54,223 nucleotides of DNA from a virus. Of this stretch, positions 17,901 through 26,300 are shown in pieces. The translations under genes were made by a program, and so were the position numbers. The notes beneath the pieces are model-generated. The model had not been told where the DNA came from and ran no database searches. It saw nothing but the letters and a program-made list of their open reading frames with translations. Positions within the stretch are counted from its first letter, which is position 1. Each line of letters starts with the position of its first letter. The DNA lies in the IMG/VR virus record IMGVR_UViG_3300030380_005828, positions 7,210 through 61,432 of that record; one strand, given 5' to 3'.

Positions 17901-18701
17901 AACATTATTAATTCTGGATTGGGTTATGATTCAGATATTACTATCAAACTATCAGCACCACCAGTAATTGGTGTTGGAGTGGGTACAACAGCAACTGCTA
18001 CAGCAACTATTAATGCTAGTGGTTCTATCACGGATATATTAGTTGTTAACCCTGGTTTGGGATATACAATAAAACCTCAAGTTCTAATCAGTAGTCCTAA
18101 TGAATTATTTGAAATTTCTGAAGTGGTATCCACTACAAAAGAGGAAGGAGGTTCATCTAATACAGTAATATTAGAAAACTCTGGTGTAATCACGGGTATA
18201 GGAACTACCATATTTGATGGTAAATTAGGAATTAAATTTAATTTAAAGACTTATCAAAGTGGTATCCACCCAGTTTCATTTGGTATTGTTGAGAATGTTG
18301 GAAATCCAATCTACGTGTTTGATACAAGGTCTGGTAATGGTGTCATATCAATTAATCAAAATGATTCCAATGTCATTGGAATTGGAACAACTTTTGTTGA
18401 TAACATTTATACTGTAGCTGCCTTTACAAAATCTGGATCGACTGGAATCTTAACATCATTGATTAAATCTGATACTGTAGTTACTGGTATTGAGATAACA
18501 GGATCTACGAATCAACCTGTTGGTAAATATTCAGTTGGATCTATTACGAATGTTATAAGGGGATCAAATCCAATATCAATTGGAGTAACTGGTTCAACTG
18601 TTGGATTAACCACAGCACTTGGAATATCAACATTCCCAACTTTAAAGAGAGTAGCAGGAGACAAAACATTCGAACAAACAGGTGCCATAATTCCAGAATA
18701 A
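5919..18701 (+). CDS. gp7: Giant gp7-type baseplate wedge protein with repeat modules and a YHYH-like domain
   Basis: This is an uninterrupted 4260-residue protein, about four times T4 gp7 (1032 aa). The assignment rests on position between gp6 and gp8 and on an N-terminal core. That core includes PDFIRDESPRTQEFLKQYY (about 16-34), FLKEFYKKFKKTFLP (about 163-177) and LYESKGTEESFRILFNVLYG (200-219), and it resembles the C-terminal conserved part of T4 gp7. An inserted module (residues about 75-145, with CVRGFSG) splits this core. Repeat units with a GGxGY/NxGxGY signature recur near 775, 971, 1118-1237, 1458, 2075, 2118, 2154, 3621 and 3995-4059. A YHYH-like domain spans about 1285-1395. A further motif (FTCSKDAF...YPRSTDPAS) lies near 3545-3575. 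It probably forms the outer wedge arm and a host-contact surface. Confidence 0.85.
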   Translation: MIETNFVSKVKVQDIIINQLPDFIRDESPRTQEFLKQYYISQEFKGGSIDIVDNLESYLNVNNLLPEVIVDSATTSGITTVGAGIVTVTSTKGFPNQYGLIKIDDEIITYTGITTNTFTGCVRGFSGITSYHSEVNKEDLVFSSSSASEHVDSSIVQNLSSLFLKEFYKKFKKTFLPGLEETDFQSKLDVGTFIGEARSLYESKGTEESFRILFNVLYGLTPKILNLENRLIKSSFAKYVRRRVCVAELLSGNPVKLKGQSLLKGLTGQALFRSDLDSNINASISEIEPFERFNSGLTGITTYFKIGLFIGYDESGDVQNDFVIVPNTKSLETVSVGASIISVDSTVGFATAGTIISGSNNITYSDKTVNQFLNCEGVVEPIQPIQNIRSDISYFGFEDGDINKRVNLRLTGVLSDFEQIEQIDAEEGDVISVLSLGEKVENNNLNYKQIFSNSWVYNTSSSYFIKSINGAIYTLNSEIDKSSLKVGDFVEIVSVDNNEVVVPVAGDTAPYIFDIDLTLGTVTLNGNNASSQKLENLIPNFDIKNFKLRKILNKASSSGAPLEYGNDKIISDIQNVYIEKNSENAYVTSNSLPSFVNKNTNNSSKKSKEINVNVNESSVDISDPNSLSGSTDDQLDFDTIIFSENVGFITGDKVFYSHTNGGGLVGLETGAYFVDVIDEKKIKLYSAPTNIDGGKNLRFGRSTDNGLVKFTLFSQKSSIISPQKLLKKFPLNQDISNGENEETQEGQTGILINGVEITNYKSSDKIYFGPINEFNVLNGGDNYDVINLPEISVSAGIGTTALVQPVISGKIKEVFVDPQNFDIDRVISVEVVGGNGNGCVLEPVLGERFRVNLFDTRLSTSGGGIVTDAKDSSNNDLPDRIKFLENHNFVTGEPIIYDSFNNQGIGTGFANTLINKSIYYPRKINSSVIQLHTSPEDALNDTGALSFNGSNVSGRHSFNVGIRNTLIDIKVIDEGDGYTNRRLRVDPNIGINTIFNSINFKNHGFNDGDIIEYSTVGTKISGLTTSTGITTTTNNYKILKIDDDSFRVADIGIAATVTENYERRKFVEFSTTGTGEQIFSYPNIEVNVQFNKVGVATTSITSIDLIPKVRGGIKQVYLHEKGTGYGSNIINNHKKPSITLKNGKFASYRPIILDGKIIDVAVENFGKEYFSEPDIEVIDPTGSGIGAKLRPIIEFNTNANTNVLNDIKIVNAGIGYSTDSVIRIKSSGQDALFDTEIRSLNVNKFLKYGEPRIASDEYQILEDSDNNLKYSIIGYTTSLLDSKSGLIGWAYDGNPIYGPFGSSNPRQFSDTNTKLKSSYELKPENVEDRPTDRPDGFFIEDYEFNKSGDLDEHNGRFEKTPEFPNGVYAYHATFSGGETPDFPYFIGNTYRSKTIDHNLSNIQQTNFDFNTNDVLRNTLPYKVADKFANNDFIIETNDLRNQKIEIKSISSGSISDIDIVNGGLNYKVNEFLNFNNDNTSGNGLISVISRIGGKRISNIQTTIDKNENTVLEWSEDKINFYTSDNHNLNTNDTVTISGISSDLSFLNDSFKITVDRFETKTISAIPNAVAGVTTEIFVANIPNSVSIGNSITVGSETLRIHDIYRNLNILTVSRLSNTNVHPKGTQVKYLTNKFSIIKQSPFFESNNVKQLYFNADQSIGVGFEDGSELTKTFSFAGRDITRNIPIKQIYIENHGLTTNQKIKLTKPTPSSQITVSTQNNGANPFAIPEILFAVNKSIDTIGIKTEINANEIYFSSLTQGDNDNFKLETIVDQITCKAEKIKSKVTTSNNHGLETDDNISLLVQPSLSVGIGTSTSVKVVRDELTSNILINQLGFSSTGINTTTNTITILDHELKTGNKVKYKASVLPEGLENKNYFIYKIDDDNFKLCETFIDTKQIIPTIVGLGSTGGDSQSISLINPIINSVKNNNLTFDLSDSSLIGYNFKLYYDNKFENEFTSDGKGSTFNISTLSEPIGSAGAALTIGFTTNLPSKLYYNLEKSGIIGTVDSSVNKNNQICFEDSAYVGNYSITKDGDNTFDINLKRKPEKLSYSQADCDNLSYNTNSKTASGSINSINILSGGSNYKKLPQFIGIGGSSIGVGAVIKLKSTSVGNVSKIRVINEGFEYSSDKTLQPESLVASTINIINADTLGVVSVTNGGSNYVIKPNVIIVDSDTGLRIDSGFLDPVLLENSIQSVNIVETPIGLPANPVTLRTTNNTNGIVIEEVISNNSGIFTCRISTPNFGFPIDPFSINDRVFIEGIQKIGSDGSGFNSSDYGFNLLKVTGYEEGVNGKDQVKIDVTEFTNNTGTSESTLTTFATIINEDDYPKFDVIQNQSRFIVGEKILINNNETDLTITKVDISKLKVFGEDNIKSTDIIKGKVSLSQCEVKDIVKNIARLKTDFSVLKDLGWEDDIGKLNEDFQVIPDNDYNQNMSYSIQSPIEWDEMRTVVNNLVHISGMKNFADVGIKSNTQSGVSTDLSNTEVTVIMDLFGNKRVDEVKDIDTVRDIDVVGNTSRFIKFDNIRLSDFINCKTNDVLLIDDLSNQFSNIDTNVNDFVEILEFSNLTSTEFFNNLIIISSTNPSEKIEISELLTISNGSENILVKKANLINSGEGLNTAEDNLVEFNLHDNPLTSKQSLRFRPIIDPIPGNERDFDLKIFKSEFNTNSNGNGTLSIGPITLNSKIQQCAVGITTEIISVPVDKFESLYSTIFVFNNSTREMNLIENYVSHKDSDTFIVESYFNGDKNNISLNKLGNITSNISSGNLILNFENTQSNTLKLKSKVVGIGTTGETDGIYRFKAQGQLDGSERFSIYTGISSSKIGVSTFEILNANQFNAVKSVVEVSIGSSKAVSEVLFLHDGDDAYSQRSGSLSLTKDQNSNFDTSAGLGTFGASISGNDFNLEFYPDNTTGVCTAVALNHCFYALVDSENIAVDLDYGVISESNTVNFYNSPFGNRLIRTKFTPKVNGIEIYGKSFNPSNSSIVNLSTGKFSINDHFFRNAEELIYEPKSTFIGVGFTPMQFKGASGGIGSLTSPVFAIVGDDKNSFSIATTRADAISGAAVTFVSIGEGNAHQFSMAKANEKSLFIIDDIVQYPLIRSDVEYTLKNNLDGEVGLTTDIIHLSGISTITSSDLLKIDNEFVEVVNVGFATTGGAPVGTSGTFNTVQVKRAFVGSASTTHNDGTTVTRFRGSYHINGKDLHFTRAPRGDLTGEKTINDLNPPTSEFSGRVYLRNNYETNQIFDDISDSFTGIKSDFILKVGGANTVGLGSTGGSGILLINGIFQSPSTEFNQNKNFKILESGTGASGVTTILFTGITDENGNPFISNNINNNQLPRGGVPIAIGNTVNGLGYAPLVGSEVKPLTNASGQITSIVGTPYSSSDIGVISADYTNTTGIMTVTTLNEHPFNGSGDFVLLNNLTFNPAFPSGFIRNNEYEVISIAATNVFTVSIGKSSTSNSYTSGGNIYPYYPNLTFGSGYSDVVSIGVTVRDPGYEHRFINANPNAITITSGGSGNLTPSDASYDPVNGTLTITSDNHGLENTSVITLSDNSFFFTCSKDAFKTTHSYPRSTDPASTSNSQLNNGQLSVTKISEDVFSVDVGENVGSGADISAVAGVGGTAIFTINSGGSGYKTPQIFVSEPSYSNLSIKGISRLGIGPTTDTGTDLRVTAKVKAATGIGSTMFEISEYEIENSGFGFKKGDVVEAVGLVTSGKLSQLESKSTLTIEKIYNDSFALWQFGKFEYIDSIENLQDGIRSSFPLKINNQLISVEKDDDTIDKNVNLENFFIVTVNGIIQEPSKAYTIVGGSVLSFKEPLLGKTIDETGASQGDDVSILFYRGTAGEDSTINLAQKLIIEPGDEVQIKKGEEVVEQSRRTVYNLNTSQTLETNPYVELGISEQVSRPLNLLKQKEDKIINKILISKKRSSIEPRITPVAKIISDITSSSTSIFVDNTRLFEYEATASNDDPKQSLQIFDSKFKDTTKASATANVSTAGTVTGFNIINSGLGYDSDITIKLSAPPVIGVGVGTTATATATINASGSITDILVVNPGLGYTIKPQVLISSPNELFEISEVVSTTKEEGGSSNTVILENSGVITGIGTTIFDGKLGIKFNLKTYQSGIHPVSFGIVENVGNPIYVFDTRSGNGVISINQNDSNVIGIGTTFVDNIYTVAAFTKSGSTGILTSLIKSDTVVTGIEITGSTNQPVGKYSVGSITNVIRGSNPISIGVTGSTVGLTTALGISTFPTLKRVAGDKTFEQTGAIIPE
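9775..10105 (+). other. YHYH-like domain inside the giant gp7-type protein
   Basis: Residues about 1285-1395 of the giant protein contain GWAYDGNPIYGPFG (from 1288), then LDEHNGRFEKTPEFPNG, VYAYHATF (1367-1374) and FPYFIGNTYRS (to about 1392). This order (DGxPIYGP, L-D-E-x-N-G-R, TPEFP-G-Y-Y-H, FPY-x-I-G) is the signature of the YHYH domain family of secreted and surface proteins. The role of the family is not established. The flanking sequence is beta-repeat modules, so the domain looks inserted. Confidence 0.75.
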
Positions 18702-18721
18702 TGACTTATTTAAAAATCTTG

Positions 18722-18729
18722 TATAAATA
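18722..18729 (+). promoter_or_regulatory. Late promoter box before gp8
   Basis: TATAAATA lies in the 45-base gap between the giant gene and gp8, 17 bases before the ATG. It matches the T4 late consensus. A separate promoter here would keep gp8 and downstream genes expressed despite the 12.8-kb gene upstream. Confidence 0.75.
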
Positions 18730-18746
18730 TCTAAAAAACTAATAAT

Positions 18747-20366
18747 ATGCCAGCAGTAGTAACAGATCAATTTAGAATAACGAATGCAGGTAATTTTGTA
18801 GAATCTGTCTTGAATGAGAACAATTCGTACTATGTATTTTTAGGATTACCAAATCCTCAAGGAAAAACTGGAGAAACACCAGAAGTTGGATTTGGAAGAA
18901 CAAGTACTTGGAATACGGAAGGTGCACCAGATCCTGTAGATAATTTACAATATTTAACTCACTATCGAGATACTTCGTTATTTGGTAAAAAAATAAATTC
19001 TTCAAATATAAGAAGGGTGGTAAAAAAACATAGTTGGATTGCAAACAAAAGTTATGACATGTATAGACATGATTATTCTTTGAGTGAAAATAATCCAACA
19101 CCTAATGGACAAGGTGGTCTTTACGGAACAAATTATTATGTTATTACGTCAGAATTTAAAGTTTATATATGTCTACAGAATGGTGGATTTGGAACTGGAA
19201 ATGAAGCAAAGGGAAATGCAAGTAAAGATGAACCCACGTTTACCGATTTAGAACCAGCACCAGCAGGGACAAGTAATGATGGATACATATGGAAATACTT
19301 ATTTACAGTTGATCCAAGTGATGTTATAAAATTTGATTCAATTGAATATATTGTATTACCTAATGACTGGTCAACATCAAGTGATTCACAAATACAATCC
19401 GTAAGAGAATCTGGTGACTCTGATATAAATAAAAACCAAATTAAAACAGTTTATATAAAAAAGGCAGGAGCTAATTATGGTAATTTAGATAAATCATATG
19501 TATGCAATATTCTTGGTGATGGTACTGGTGCTAGAGCATTAGTGACTGTTACTGGTGGAATAATTACAGATGTTGTTGTAACATCTGGGGGATCTGGTTA
19601 TACCTTTGCACAAGTTGATTTAAGTAGTTTACCTTTTGGAGGAACAGACGATAATAGAGCTATTTTAATACCAATCATTCCTCCTTCAAAAGGTCATGGA
19701 TTTGATATTTATACTGAATTAGGTGCAGATAAGGTTTTAATATATTCTAGATTTGACGACTCTACTAAAGATTTTCCTACTGATACCCATTTTGCTCAGG
19801 TTGGTATTATTAAAAATCCTACAGGACAAGATAATACAGGTATTTTAACAACAACACAATTTTCATCAGTATCATCTATCAAATTTAAAACAGGTATTAA
19901 TGCTCCAAGTGGGGGATTTGATGAATTAATTGGTATAGGTATAAAGCAAGATCGTGTCATTGATAATGTAGGTGTTACTGCAAGAGGGATAATAACCTCT
20001 TATGATGAAGAAACATTTGTATTAAAATATATTCAAGATCGAAGTTTGAATTTAAACCCAGTTACAAATGATACAACAGATTTTTCTGATATTGATAAAA
20101 GGGGACAAGTAATCGATTTTGGATCAACAGATGATATAGAAGCAACAGGTGGTCTTTTTTCAAATAAAACACCCGATAGTAATTTTTCAGGAATTACAAC
20201 AACTGTTAATAATAAACAAATAAATTTAGGTGTTGATTTTAAAAATGGTTTAGCTGCTCCTGAAATAAATAAAAAGACTGGTGATATTATTTACATTGAT
20301 AATCGTAAAGAAGTAACAAGAAACATCAGACAAAAAGAAGATGTTAAAATCATTCTGGAATTCTAA
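18747..20366 (+). CDS. gp8: Baseplate wedge subunit gp8
   Basis: This 539-residue protein corresponds to T4 gp8 (334 aa). The shared features are an N-terminal YYVFLGLPNP...VGFGRTSTWNTEG (about residues 28-60), HDYSLSENNPTPNG..GLYGTNYYVITSEFKVYICL (about 108-147) and PAGTSNDGYIWKYLFTVDPSD (about 173-193). It ends KTGDIIYIDNRKEVTRN...KIILEF, like the T4 C-terminus. The extra length is largely an inserted segment at about 230-295. There a GGxGY-type repeat unit (KKAGANYG..., then TSGGSGYTFAQV) identical in style to those in the gp7-type protein interrupts the gp8 fold. gp8 binds gp7 and gp10 in the wedge. Expression is from the late box at 18722, with 5 bases to the next gene. Confidence 0.88.
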   Translation: MPAVVTDQFRITNAGNFVESVLNENNSYYVFLGLPNPQGKTGETPEVGFGRTSTWNTEGAPDPVDNLQYLTHYRDTSLFGKKINSSNIRRVVKKHSWIANKSYDMYRHDYSLSENNPTPNGQGGLYGTNYYVITSEFKVYICLQNGGFGTGNEAKGNASKDEPTFTDLEPAPAGTSNDGYIWKYLFTVDPSDVIKFDSIEYIVLPNDWSTSSDSQIQSVRESGDSDINKNQIKTVYIKKAGANYGNLDKSYVCNILGDGTGARALVTVTGGIITDVVVTSGGSGYTFAQVDLSSLPFGGTDDNRAILIPIIPPSKGHGFDIYTELGADKVLIYSRFDDSTKDFPTDTHFAQVGIIKNPTGQDNTGILTTTQFSSVSSIKFKTGINAPSGGFDELIGIGIKQDRVIDNVGVTARGIITSYDEETFVLKYIQDRSLNLNPVTNDTTDFSDIDKRGQVIDFGSTDDIEATGGLFSNKTPDSNFSGITTTVNNKQINLGVDFKNGLAAPEINKKTGDIIYIDNRKEVTRNIRQKEDVKIILEF

Positions 20367-20371
20367 GAAAA

Positions 20372-23300
20372 ATGACCCAAAAAATTAATTTAAATGCAAG
20401 CCCATATTATGATGATTATGATAGTTCAAAAAACTTTCATAAAGTATTATATAAACCTGGATTTCCAGTACAGGCAAGAGAATTAACATCACAACAATCA
20501 ATATTACAAAATCAAATAGAAAAATTTGGTGATCATATATTTAAAGAAGGATCTGTGGTGATTCCTGGAGGAATTCTTTTTGATAATCAATTTAGTGCTG
20601 TAAAATTAAATGCAACTAATTTTAATGTTGATATTTCTGTATATATTAATAATTACTTAGGAAAAAAAATTGTAGGAAGTGAATCTGGAGTAGAAGCGAT
20701 TGTTAAATTTATTGCTTTACCAGATGAAATTAATGTAAGTGATGTCACTTTATATGTTAATTACTTAAGTGGAAATAAAAATTCAGAATTTAGTACATTT
20801 ACTGATGGTGAATCATTAAGTTCTAATGAATCAGTATTGTATGGAAACACAACAATAAATGCCAATACACCATTTGCATCTTTAGTGTCCACAGATGCGA
20901 CTGCGATTGGATCAGCTGCTTTTATTTCTCAGGGTGTATACTTTATAAGAGGATTTTTTGTCAATGTTTCAGATCAAACTTTAATATTAGATCATTATAC
21001 TAATAATTCTTCTTACAGAATTGGATTGCAAATAAATGAGTTATTAGTAAATGCAAAAGAAGATAGTAGTTTATTTGATAATGCAAAGGGATTTACTAAT
21101 TTTGCTGCACCAGGTGCTGATAGATTAAAAATAGAATTAATTTTAAGTAAAAAATTATTAAGTGATAAAAATGATACTGATTTCGTCGAACTCATGAGAG
21201 TCGATGAAGGTAAAATTAAAAAAATAATTGTTAAAAGTGATTATAATAAAATAAGAGATTGGATTGCAGAGAGAACTTTTGAGGAGTCGGGTGATTATAG
21301 TGTAGATCAATATAGAATAGGTTTGTTTAATTCTTTAAATGATAACCAAGGTAATAACGGATTATTTTTTGCAGATGATACTACTGATCAGGGTAATGAT
21401 CCATCTGATGATTTAATGTGTGTAAAAATAAGTGCTGGTCAGGCATATGTGAGAGGATATAATGTTGAAAATACAGGCACAGAAATAGTAGATGTTGAAA
21501 AACCAAGAGAAGTTGGAATAAGAAGTGATGTTGGTGTTGGATTTGAGATGGGTAATATTTTAAAGTTAAACAATGTAACAAAGGGTTTTGCTGTACAGGG
21601 AAGCACCATTCAATTATTTGATAATTTTAAGGGAGAAGGTGAAAATATTGGAAGTGCAAGAGTATATTCATTTAATTTAGAAGACGCATCTTATGTCAAT
21701 GTAACAACTAGATGGGAATTAAGATTATATGACATACAAACAAATACAAATTTAACCTTAAATCAACCAATTAGTAACACAGAACTACCTTCTGGATCAT
21801 TTGTTAAAGGAAAAAATAGTGGAGCAAGTGGATTTGCTGTTCAAGATGGTGATAATTCACCGTTAATTAAATTAAATGATACATCAGGATCTTTTGTAAG
21901 AGGTGAACAGATACAAATTAACGGTATAGATTTTCCTAGAATAGTTGGTATTGTAACGGCATTTACAACTCAAAGCATTAAATCTGTAAAAGATGGTGCT
22001 AAATTTTTAGCAGATACGGTTCCAGAAAAATTTAGATTACCCAATAATGTAACAGAGGTTATAATAAGTAATAACGGTCAAACAGCCACTCCTATATCAG
22101 GCAGTTTTTCTGGACTCAGAAAAGGATCCATGGTTGTGTTTACGGAACCAGGTGCAGATGTGAGTACTTTCAATAAAGTAACAAGTGTAAATGCAAATGG
22201 TTCAATAACATTAACTTTCTCTGGAGATAATAATGATGTATCTGGAGTGCGTAATGAAGGACTCCTTGTAGCAGGTGGCACAGTGCAAATGTTTGCAGCT
22301 GCACCCATAATCAGGGGAGTTGGTAAGTTATATGCTCCACTTGATAATCAAAATATATCGAAAGTAGATTTATCAGATTCTAGTATCAAAATATCAACAC
22401 AACTAATAGGTAAAAGTGTGTCTGGTAATACGTTGTCATTGAATAGTCAGAATGATTTTTCACCCGCCATACCTAATGTAATATTTGAAACTTTTGATCA
22501 GGAAAGATATTCTGTATTTAAAAATTCTGACGGAGCACCACAACCATTATCAAAGGAGAGGTTTAAATACAATAATAATGGTGCCGATATTCAATTTACA
22601 AATTTAACTCAAACTAATGTTGATGTAAACGTAACTCTTATAAAAACAAAGATAAGGTCAAAGTTAAAAGAATATGTTAGAAGTAGAAAATTAATTATTA
22701 ATAAATCAAGAAAATCAATATCTGGTGCTACTGCATCAGGTAATGGGGGTTCAATATCGGATGGTTTAACATTTGATAAAAGATATGGATTAAGAGTTCA
22801 GGATGAAGAAATATCATTGAATCTTCCTGATGTTGTTAAATTTTTAGCTGTATATGAATCAACAAACACATCTGCACCAACATTAGATAAATTGGTATTT
22901 CCTGCTTCTATTAGTGCAAGTGATAATATAATTGTTGGTGAAAATATCTTATCATCCGACTCGCAAATAGTTGCAAGGGTGGTTTCATCTAACGTTGGTG
23001 GAGATCCAAATGCCTTAGAGATTGTTTATATTTCAAGTGGTAAATTTAGTTCTGGAGATTCAGTTAAATTTTCCGAATCAAATGTAGCAACAAATATTGA
23101 ATCAATAGAACTTGGAAAATTTAAAAATATTACAAATTCATTTACGTTGGATAAAGGTCAAAGAAATGAATTTTACGATTATTCAAGACTTGTAAGAAAT
23201 AAAAATGTACCTGAACCAAGTGGTCAATTATTAGTAGTATTTGATTTTTATTCAGTTTCGTCAGATGACGGTGATGTATTCACCGTAGAAAGTTACGATG

Positions 23301-26300
23301 ATGATAGATTCTCTAAAGATATACCATCCATAGGTTCAGAAAATATAAGAGCTACAGACACTTTAGATTTTAGACCAAGAGTGTCAGAATATATCGTCGG
23401 TTCAAACACTGGATCACCTTTCCATTTTAATCAAAGAGGTTTTAGTGCCACATCTATTTTAAGGTATATAACTCCTAATGAATCTTCTATCGTCAGTTAT
23501 AATCATTATCTTCCTAGAATAGATAAATTATATCTTAATAAATTTGGTAAGTTTATTTACGAAAAGGGTGTCCCCTCATTAAATCCTAAACCACCAGTAA
23601 ATTCTGGTGAATCAATGGAATTGGCGACAATATTATTGCCATCTTACTTATTTAATCCACAGGATGGGACAGTGGTATTGACTGATAATCGTAGATTTAC
23701 TATGAGAGATATAGGAGATATTGAAGATAGAGTAACCAACTTGGAGGAAGTGACCACTTTATCATTACTAGAAACAAATGCTCAAAGTTTGCAAGTATTA
23801 GATGAAGAGGGAAGAAATAGATTTAAAACAGGATTCTTTGTAGATGCATTCAAAAATTATAATTTTATTAATCGTAATCTATCATCAATACAAGTAAATC
23901 CAAATGCTCAAGAACTTATACCCTTTAGAACAAGAGATACATTAGCTTCTCAAATAACTCCAGCTGCATCAGTTGATATATCCAAACTAGATTTTAATAC
24001 AAACTTTGACTTATTGGATTCAAATGTTAGAAAAACTGGAGATTCTGTAACATTAAATTATGAAGAGGTTGAGTGGATATCTCAACCATATGCAACAGAG
24101 AGCAATGGTGAAGATGATGTTATTAATGTAAATCCATATGAATTGCCCGTGTTTAGAGGTTCTATACAATTAGATCCAAGATCTGATGTTTGGACAAGAA
24201 CCATACAACTTCCTAATCAAAATATACAACAGACAGGTTCTAACAATGTACAGAATCTATCTTTAAACTTTGATATTGGAAGACAAGTTATTAATCTACA
24301 TTCTAGAGAAGATGTAGATCCTTTTTTCTTACCAGGTGGAGGACACACTCTTTTCGATAGCGAAACAATTAATTTTAATGCTTCCACTGGAGATAGTGCT
24401 ACTTTTAGCAATACAGATACTACTATCCAAAATAATTTAGTTTCTTCATCCAGTGATGATTTTATGAGATCTAGAAACATACAATTTGTATCTGGAGGAT
24501 TTTCAAATCATTTACGTCTATATTTGTTTATAGACGGTCAGAAAATATTTGATATAGTTCCTAAATTATTGGAAATAGTTAAACAACCAGGTGGAACTGA
24601 AAATGGTTCAAGTGGTACGTTTACAATTGGAGAAACTGTCGTTGCATACGATTCAAATAGTAATATTATTGCAAGATTTAGAATATGTCAACCAAATCAT
24701 AAATCTGGTTCATTCTCAAATCCCACCGAAACTTATCTAAAAAATCCATATACAAAAGGCACTGGATTATTGGATATACCTAGTGCGTATACTCCTTCTA
24801 TAGAAGTGTTAAACATTGATACAAAATCATTGTCAGAAGAAGCTCAAGGAGATTTCTACGGATACCTTACTGTAGGATCGAAGTTAGTTGGAACTGAAAG
24901 TCAGGCAGAGGCATATGTAAAAGATTTAAAATTGGTTACGGATGATTTTGGTGATTTAATTGGATCATGCTTTATTCGTGATCCACATTCACAACCTGCT
25001 CCAACTGTTAAAATACAAACAGGTTCTAAAAGTTTTCAATTAACATCTAGTTCTACAAATGAAAACGTGGGTCCTGCAGAAAAATTTGGTGTAATCGCTG
25101 CAGAAACAAGGTATGACGCTCTTGGAACCGTTGAAGAGTGGCAGGATACTATAACAACAACAACCACCACAAATACAACAAATATTAATGGTGTTTTATC
25201 AGGTTCTGTTACTGCTAATTCTGTACATGAGGTTGTAGAACGTGAGTATGATGATCCCTTGGCACAAACCTTTGTAGTTGGTGGTAATGTCAATTCACCT
25301 AGTGCAGTGGGTGCAAACAAAGACTTAAATGGTGCATTTATTACCTCTGTGGAAGTTTTCTTTGCTACAGTGGATACTGTAACTAATTCACCAATTAGAT
25401 GTGAGATAAGGACTGTAACTGGTGATGCTAGACCATCTAGAGTAGTATTAGGTAAAAGTGTAACTTTAAGACCAAGAGGAACTGATGCGAATGGAAATGA
25501 AGTTACTTTAATCCAATCGGATCCAGAGAGTGCAAGTGTAGGAACCAAATTTACCTTCCCAGAACCAATATATCTATCACCAGGTAGTTCTTATGCCTTC
25601 GTTTTACTAGCTCCTCAAAGCACTGCGTATAGAGTTTGGACTGGTAGACATGGTGGAAACGCAGTTAATGCAGCAACTATTCAAAATGTTGATTCAGGTG
25701 CAAGTCTTCAGTACAATACTCAATATGGTGCAGGTGCAATATTCAAATCTCAAAATGGTGCACTTTGGACTGAAGATCAATCTCAAGATATAACATTTAA
25801 TTTATACAAAGCTAAATTTACTTCACAATCAGGGTCAGTATTCTTTAATAATCCAAAGTTAAGTGATAGTAATGGATACGTTCCAGTATTATTAGATAAT
25901 CCAATTGAAACCTTCCCCAAAACAGGATTCATAGGTATCAATACTGTTACAAACTCAACATTGGCAGGTAAATTGGTTGCAGGTAGAAAAATTAGTGTTA
26001 CATACAATTCAAGCACTGCTGTCATAACAGGAACAGGTGCCTCTGTTGTAAGTGCTAGTGCAGTTACAAACTTTGAAGGAACCAACTATACCGATGGAAA
26101 TAACATCGAGACATCTGCAATTACAGGTAGAGGTACTGGATTAAAAGTTAATATTGCTGTAAACGGCACCGCGATTGATAGTGTTACAGTTGCAGAGGGT
26201 GGAACTGGTTATCAAATTGGTGATATAGTTAGTGTTGATGGAACAAATGTTGGTAACGGAGAGGGTGCTAGAGTAAGTGTTGGAAGCACAGGAGATATTA

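Noticed and set aside
5919-18701. Giant gene as a cellular adhesin or RTX protein picked up by transfer
   Set aside because: There is no signal peptide, no RTX nonapeptides and no secretion signal. The N-terminal gp7-like core and the position between gp6 and gp8 make it a baseplate protein.
25036-25548. Long antisense open frame (170 codons) inside the DUF4815 gene
   Set aside because: Its composition (Val/Thr/Ser-rich, no family motif) is what the reverse of a Thr/Asn-rich AT-biased gene gives. No ribosome-binding site or promoter is seen. The + strand protein is clearly real.
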